Assembly (NCBI GenBank): GCA_025054935.1
Contig: JANWZD010000008.1
Span: forward strand, 1-64,000
DNA length: 64,000 nt
Reading direction: 5' to 3'
Source: Dehalococcoidia bacterium
Lineage (GTDB): Bacteria > Chloroflexota > Dehalococcoidia > SpSt-223
Shown here: piece after piece, positions 60,252 through 64,000 of the stretch
How positions within the stretch are numbered: position 1 is the first letter of the stretch
How the letters are laid out: every line of letters starts with the position of its first letter
Program-made: the position numbers and the translations under genes
The notes under the pieces: model-generated
Told to the model about the DNA's origin: nothing
Seen by the model: only the letters and a program-made list of their open reading frames with translations
Database searches by the model: none

Positions 60252-61415
60252 ATGCGGCTGTTCAACACGCTGACGGGGAGGGTCGAGCCGTTTACGCCGA
60301 CATCCATCCCGGTTCGGCTCTATGTCTGCGGCGTGACCCCCTACGACACGACCCATCTCGGGCATGCGTTCGTCTATATCACCTTCGATGTTCTGATCCG
60401 GTTGCTCGAGCACGATGGGACGCCGGTGCGCTATATCCGCAACGTCACCGACGTCGACGACCCGCTCTTCGAGCGGGCGCGCGCTATCCACGAAGACTGG
60501 CGCCAGATCGTCCGCGGCAATATGGACCGCTTTCACGCGGACATGGCTGCGCTCGGCGCGCGCCCGCCGGACGTTGAGCCCTATGTCTCGAACGAAATCG
60601 ACGGCATGATCGCGCTGATCGAAGCGCTCGAAGCGCGCGGCTATACCTACGCCCTCGGCGACCGGCTCTACTTCCGCGTCAGCAAATTCCCCGGCTATGG
60701 CGCGCTTGGCGGCCTCTCCCGGGAAGCCCAGCTCCAGCGCGCAAAGGAGACAGGGAACGACCCGCATCTTCCGGGCAAGGAAAACCCCCTCGACTTTCTT
60801 CTCTGGCAGCCGAGCCAGCCCGACGAGCCCGCGTGGGACAGCCCGTGGGGACGCGGCCGGCCGGGATGGCACATCGAGTGCAGCGCCATGTCGAGCCACT
60901 ATCTCGGGCCGCAGATCGACATTCACGGCGGTGGCGCCGACCTCATCTTCCCGCACCACGCCAGTGAGATCGCGCAGAGCGAGGCGGCGACCGGCGTGCG
61001 GCCGTTCTCCCGCTTCTGGATGCATTGCGGCCTTGTCCGCCTGAACGGGGTCAAAATGTCCAAGTCGCTGGGCAACCTGATCTTCACCCGCGACCTCCTT
61101 GCGGCAAGCGGACCGGATGCCGTTCGCCTCTATCTCCTCAGCCACCATTACCGCGAGGGATGGGATCACCGCGAGGCCGACCTCGCGGCTGCCCGCGCCC
61201 TCGCGGATCAGCTGGCGCTGTTCGCCCGCAGCGAGTCGCCGCCCACCGACCAAGCGCTCCGGCTCCGCGACGCAGCGCTTGCGGCCCTCCGCGACGACCT
61301 GAACACGCCGGCAGCGATCGCCGCCCTTCGCTCCATGGCTGAGATCGGCGCACCAGCAGGGGCAGCGATCCGCGAGATCGGGAGCATTCTGGGGCTCCAG
61401 TTTCGTCCGTCGTAG
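60252..61415 (+). CDS. MshC-like cysteine ligase / short CysRS paralogue
   Basis: The 387-aa protein has the class I aminoacyl-tRNA synthetase core of CysRS: zinc-site Cys in LYVCGVTPYD, HLGHAF (HIGH), PGWHIECSAM, LIFPHHASE and KMSKS. The sequence VCGVTPYDTTHLGHA and NVTDVDDPLFERARA is closer to MshC (cysteine:glucosaminyl-inositol ligase in mycothiol synthesis) than to CysRS. It also lacks the C-terminal anticodon-binding region of CysRS (about 460 aa). If it is the only copy in the genome, it must be CysRS; otherwise mycothiol-like ligase. Glycosyltransferase genes follow in the same transcript. Confidence 0.85.
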   Translation: MRLFNTLTGRVEPFTPTSIPVRLYVCGVTPYDTTHLGHAFVYITFDVLIRLLEHDGTPVRYIRNVTDVDDPLFERARAIHEDWRQIVRGNMDRFHADMAALGARPPDVEPYVSNEIDGMIALIEALEARGYTYALGDRLYFRVSKFPGYGALGGLSREAQLQRAKETGNDPHLPGKENPLDFLLWQPSQPDEPAWDSPWGRGRPGWHIECSAMSSHYLGPQIDIHGGGADLIFPHHASEIAQSEAATGVRPFSRFWMHCGLVRLNGVKMSKSLGNLIFTRDLLAASGPDAVRLYLLSHHYREGWDHREADLAAARALADQLALFARSESPPTDQALRLRDAALAALRDDLNTPAAIAALRSMAEIGAPAGAAIREIGSILGLQFRPS

Positions 61416-61423
61416 ACCGCCAA

Positions 61424-62320
61424 ATGAACGTCTCGGTCGTTATGGCCACCCGCAACCGCGAAGCGCTCCTGCGCGAGACGATCGCCGACGCGCTGGCCCA
61501 GGAGCCGCTGCCGGCCGAAATTGTCGTCGTCGACGGCACGCCCGAGCACGAGCCCGAGACCGACGCCTATCTCGCTGAGGTCGCGGGACGTATCCGCCAC
61601 CTTCGCCACAGCCGGCCAGAGCTGATCGCGGCGCGCGCTCTCGGCCTCGAAGCAGCGACTGGCGAGGTGATCCTATTCATCGACGACGACGTCGCCCTGC
61701 CGCCCGGCTTCGTCGCCGCCCACGCCGTCCCCTCCGCCGGTCGCACGGTCGGCGCCGTCGCGGGCCGGGTTGTGGTCCAGCGCGAGGTCCGCCGACCGCT
61801 GGCCGCGCCTCCTCCGCCGACCGGGCAGGGCTGCGACCGCGTCGACCGGCGGGACGTCGCGTTCGGCCGCGGCTGCAACGTGTCGTTCCGCCGCGCCGCG
61901 CTTCTTGCCGCCGGCGGGTTCGACCAGCGGCTGACGGGCAACCCCGCCGCGGATGAGGAAGACGCCTGCTTCGCGGTGCGGCGGCTCGGCTCTCGGAGCG
62001 TCGTCGACCCGGCCGCCTGGCTGATCCACCGCTACGCGCCGACCGGCGGCATCCGCGCCGCCGTCCGCGACCAAGGCGATGACCTTTCCTCCTGCCGCAA
62101 CACGGGGTATTTCGCGAGCAACAACGTCGGCGGCCTCGATTTCTGGCGCGTGCTCTGGAATACGTGCCGGACCTCCACTCTGAGTGACCGGGCGCGCCGC
62201 GGCGGGCTCGGCACGCTGGCGCGCCGTCAGGCGTTGTTTTGGCGCGGCGCGGTCGAGGGCGTGCGCCAGTTCCGGCGCAGCGGCCAGCGGCGCGTGCCGC
62301 TGCCGTCTCGCCGCCCGTGA
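61424..62320 (+). CDS. GT2-family glycosyltransferase
   Basis: The 298-aa GT-A enzyme begins MNVSVVMATRNREALLRETI. The metal-binding motif is in ILFIDDDVALPPGF (about residues 85-98), followed by FGRGCNVSFRRAALLAAGGFD and DEEDACFAVRRLG (acceptor acid). It probably adds sugars to surface glycans. It starts 8 bp after the ligase gene and overlaps the next gene by four bases. Confidence 0.88.
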   Translation: MNVSVVMATRNREALLRETIADALAQEPLPAEIVVVDGTPEHEPETDAYLAEVAGRIRHLRHSRPELIAARALGLEAATGEVILFIDDDVALPPGFVAAHAVPSAGRTVGAVAGRVVVQREVRRPLAAPPPPTGQGCDRVDRRDVAFGRGCNVSFRRAALLAAGGFDQRLTGNPAADEEDACFAVRRLGSRSVVDPAAWLIHRYAPTGGIRAAVRDQGDDLSSCRNTGYFASNNVGGLDFWRVLWNTCRTSTLSDRARRGGLGTLARRQALFWRGAVEGVRQFRRSGQRRVPLPSRRP

Positions 62321-63390
62321 GCCGCCGGCCGCGGCTGGCGCTAGTCAGCACCGACGTCCGGCGCGACCTGATCGACCCGCTGCGCTTCTTCCGCCGCGTC
62401 GAGATCGCGCACCTGGCGCGCCGGTCGACTTACCGCGACTTCGAGGGCGATGCCGGGCTGCGCTGGTACCGCTCGCCGGCTGACCTTGTCGCCCAGCTCG
62501 CCGCGCTGCGGCCCGATGTTGTCCAGCCGCCGGAGCCAGTTGCGGCGCGGCTCCTTCCCGCGAGCCTTGCCGCGCTCGCCTATTGCCGGCTGACGGCGAC
62601 GCCGCTGCTCGCCGTCACCTTCGAGAACCGTCCGTGGGAGGTCAAGTTCGGCCGCCTCGCCCCGGCGGTGCGTGCCGCCGCCGGACTGATCTTCCGCGCC
62701 GCGCGCGTCGTCGTTGTCCTGAACGAGGGAGCGCGTCGGAACGCGCTCGCTGCCGGCGCCTCGCCGGCGCGGCTGCGGCGGCTGCTCTGGGGAACATGGG
62801 GCGTCGATCTCGCGGAGTTCTCGCCCGGGCCCGCAGTCGATGCGCCGCGTCTGCTGTTCGCGGGCCGGCTGCATGAGGAGAAGGGGATCACCGACCTGCT
62901 TGATGCCTTCGCCGAGGTGCGAGCGCGCTTGCCGGCGGCACAGCTGACAATCGCCGGAGATGGTCCGGCGCGAGGCGAGGCGGAGCGGCGGGCGCGCGCG
63001 ATCGGCGGGGTGGTGCTCCTCGGCGTCGTCCCGAACCGGAAGCTGCCGGCCGTGATGCGTCGCTCGGCTCTTGTCGTCTCGCCCTCGCGCACGACGCCGA
63101 AGTGGGCCGAGCAGGTCGGGATGACCAATCTCCAAGCGCTTGCCTGCGGCGTGCCGGTGGTCACGACGTGGAGCGGCGCGATCCCAGAGTACACTCCCCC
63201 GGGCGCCGGGGCGGTGCTTGTCCCCGAGCGCGACCCAGCAGCGCTGGCGGCGGCAATCCTCCGGCTGCTCGGCGACGCGCCGCTGCGTTCGCAGCTGGGG
63301 CGCCTTGGCCGGCGTCTCGCCGAACGGGAGTACGACGCCGAACGGAATGTCCGTCGGGCGGAAGCGCTTGTCTTGGCGGTGGCGGGCTGA
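62317..63390 (+). CDS. GT4-type glycosyltransferase
   Basis: The 357-aa protein starts at GTG 62317 (MSRRPRLALVSTDVRRD), overlapping the previous stop (GTGA). The GT4 domain shows RLLFAGRLHEEKGITDLLDAF, AQLTIAGDGPARGEAE, and ALACGVPVVTTWSGAIPEYT, with the family's donor-binding residues. It is a retaining glycosyltransferase with unknown substrates, in an operon with a GT2 enzyme and a GT87 membrane protein. Confidence 0.9.
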   Translation: MSRRPRLALVSTDVRRDLIDPLRFFRRVEIAHLARRSTYRDFEGDAGLRWYRSPADLVAQLAALRPDVVQPPEPVAARLLPASLAALAYCRLTATPLLAVTFENRPWEVKFGRLAPAVRAAAGLIFRAARVVVVLNEGARRNALAAGASPARLRRLLWGTWGVDLAEFSPGPAVDAPRLLFAGRLHEEKGITDLLDAFAEVRARLPAAQLTIAGDGPARGEAERRARAIGGVVLLGVVPNRKLPAVMRRSALVVSPSRTTPKWAEQVGMTNLQALACGVPVVTTWSGAIPEYTPPGAGAVLVPERDPAALAAAILRLLGDAPLRSQLGRLGRRLAEREYDAERNVRRAEALVLAVAG

Positions 63391-64000
63391 CCGGTCTGCG
63401 GGCAGGTGTTACCGCCGGGAGCGGGCTGCTTGCGCTCGCGCTCTGGCTGCTCGGCGCGGCGCGCGTCCTGCCTGCGCTGCTGGCCATTCCGGAGCAGCCG
63501 GACCTCGCCGTCTATTACGTCGCGGGCGCGGCGCTGAATTTCGGCGAATCGCCCTCTGACCCGTCGGCGCTCGACCGTGTCGCGGCGCAAATCGGCGTGC
63601 CGTTCGATGCGTCCGGCTACACCTTTGCTACCCCCTATCTCTACCCGCCCATCTTCGCTGGCCTCGCCCGCCCGGCCGCGCTGCTCCCTTACCCGCTCGC
63701 GCGGGCCGGATGGCTGCTGCTGAATGTCGTCCTCGTCGCAGCGGCGACCCTCGGCCTAGCGCGGTCGCTCGGGCTGCAGCGGAGCGCGCTTGCCGCTGCC
63801 TTCCTCGCCCTCATCGCGCCGCCGACCCTTGAGACACTGCTCTACGGCCAGGTGAACGCGCTGCTGTATGCGCTCCTCGCGACGGCAGTCGCGCTGCCGC
63901 GCGCTGCTGGCGTCGCGATCGGTGCGGCAAGCGCGATCAAACTGTTTCCCGCGGTCATGCTCCTTGCTCTCGCGCGGGCGCGGCAGACCCGGCAGCTGCT
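63387..64000 (+). CDS. GT87/DUF2029-type membrane mannosyltransferase-like protein, 3' end cut
   Basis: The frame reads LLALALWLLGAARVLPAL, then LAIPEQPDLAVYYVAGAALNFG, YLYPPIFAGLARPAALLPYPLA and GQVNALLYALLATAVALPRAAG. This matches the GT87 family (polyprenyl-phosphate-mannose-dependent, multispanning). The start is uncertain: CTG 63387 overlaps the previous stop (CTGA), and no ATG or GTG lies nearby. At least four helices are visible before the window ends. It completes an envelope-glycan cluster. Confidence 0.8.
   Translation, partial: MTGLRAGVTAGSGLLALALWLLGAARVLPALLAIPEQPDLAVYYVAGAALNFGESPSDPSALDRVAAQIGVPFDASGYTFATPYLYPPIFAGLARPAALLPYPLARAGWLLLNVVLVAAATLGLARSLGLQRSALAAAFLALIAPPTLETLLYGQVNALLYALLATAVALPRAAGVAIGAASAIKLFPAVMLLALARARQTRQL

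Overview
The window is high-GC bacterial DNA with many GTG and some TTG starts, tightly packed genes and frequent 4-bp stop/start overlaps. The gene content suggests a Chloroflexota-type bacterium, possibly Thermomicrobia-like. The clues are a DnaD plus DnaC-like primosome next to dnaB, proline/threonine-rich surface anchors, YfhO and GT87 membrane glycosyltransferases, a coenzyme-B12-dependent ribonucleotide reductase with an intein, and a MshC-like ligase. This assignment is an inference from gene content; no 16S rRNA gene is present.

Layout. 1-5.6 kb: a truncated peptide-binding protein, a DNA glycosylase/SDR pair, a flavin amine oxidase and a membrane-anchored FxLYD-like protein. 5.6-10.4 kb (minus strand): a replication operon rplI-dnaB-dnaD-dnaC-like with its own sigma70-type promoter; the last gene encodes two tandem AAA+ modules. 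10.4-21 kb: small membrane proteins, a Tat-exported PhoX/DUF839 phosphatase behind a Pho-box-like array of about 11-bp repeats, a C39-like peptidase, a YfhO protein and an MFS exporter. 21-26.3 kb (minus strand): a hydrolase/phosphoribosyltransferase pair and an nth-argC-VTT-argJ operon. 26.4-32 kb (plus strand): SAH riboswitch and ahcY, a DUF5317-like protein, a Nudix hydrolase and a P-type ATPase. 32-36 kb: a DECD-box RNA helicase with an attenuator-like leader, a LON-domain protein, and an amidohydrolase with a cysteine-hydrolase homologue that lacks the catalytic Cys. 36.7-41 kb: nrdR-nrdJ, the latter split by an intein placed immediately before the radical cysteine. 41-50 kb: greA, lysS, serS, a MaoC-like dehydratase, an intradiol dioxygenase, tRNA-Arg(CCU), cob(I)alamin adenosyltransferase, a glycosyltransferase and a methyltransferase. 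50-55.6 kb: a 53-residue zinc-finger gene antisense to an HD-GYP gene, a FecR-like protein, a KGG-repeat stress protein and a six-hairpin glycosidase. 55.6-58.6 kb: a gene-poor tract with REP/MITE-like repeats and 70-bp tandem repeats around one small operon. 58.7-64 kb: a pseudogene with two frameshifts, a GYD protein, a MshC/CysRS-like ligase and three glycosyltransferases, the last cut by the window edge.

How it fits together. NrdJ needs adenosylcobalamin, and the adenosyltransferase at 46.8 kb supplies it; NrdR beside nrdJ is its expected repressor. The replication operon couples a ribosomal protein to replicative-helicase loading. AhcY clears S-adenosylhomocysteine produced by methyltransferases and is controlled by an SAH-sensing RNA. 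The envelope is served by several glycosyltransferases (YfhO, GT2, GT4, GT87), and signal transduction by HD-GYP and FecR-type membrane proteins.
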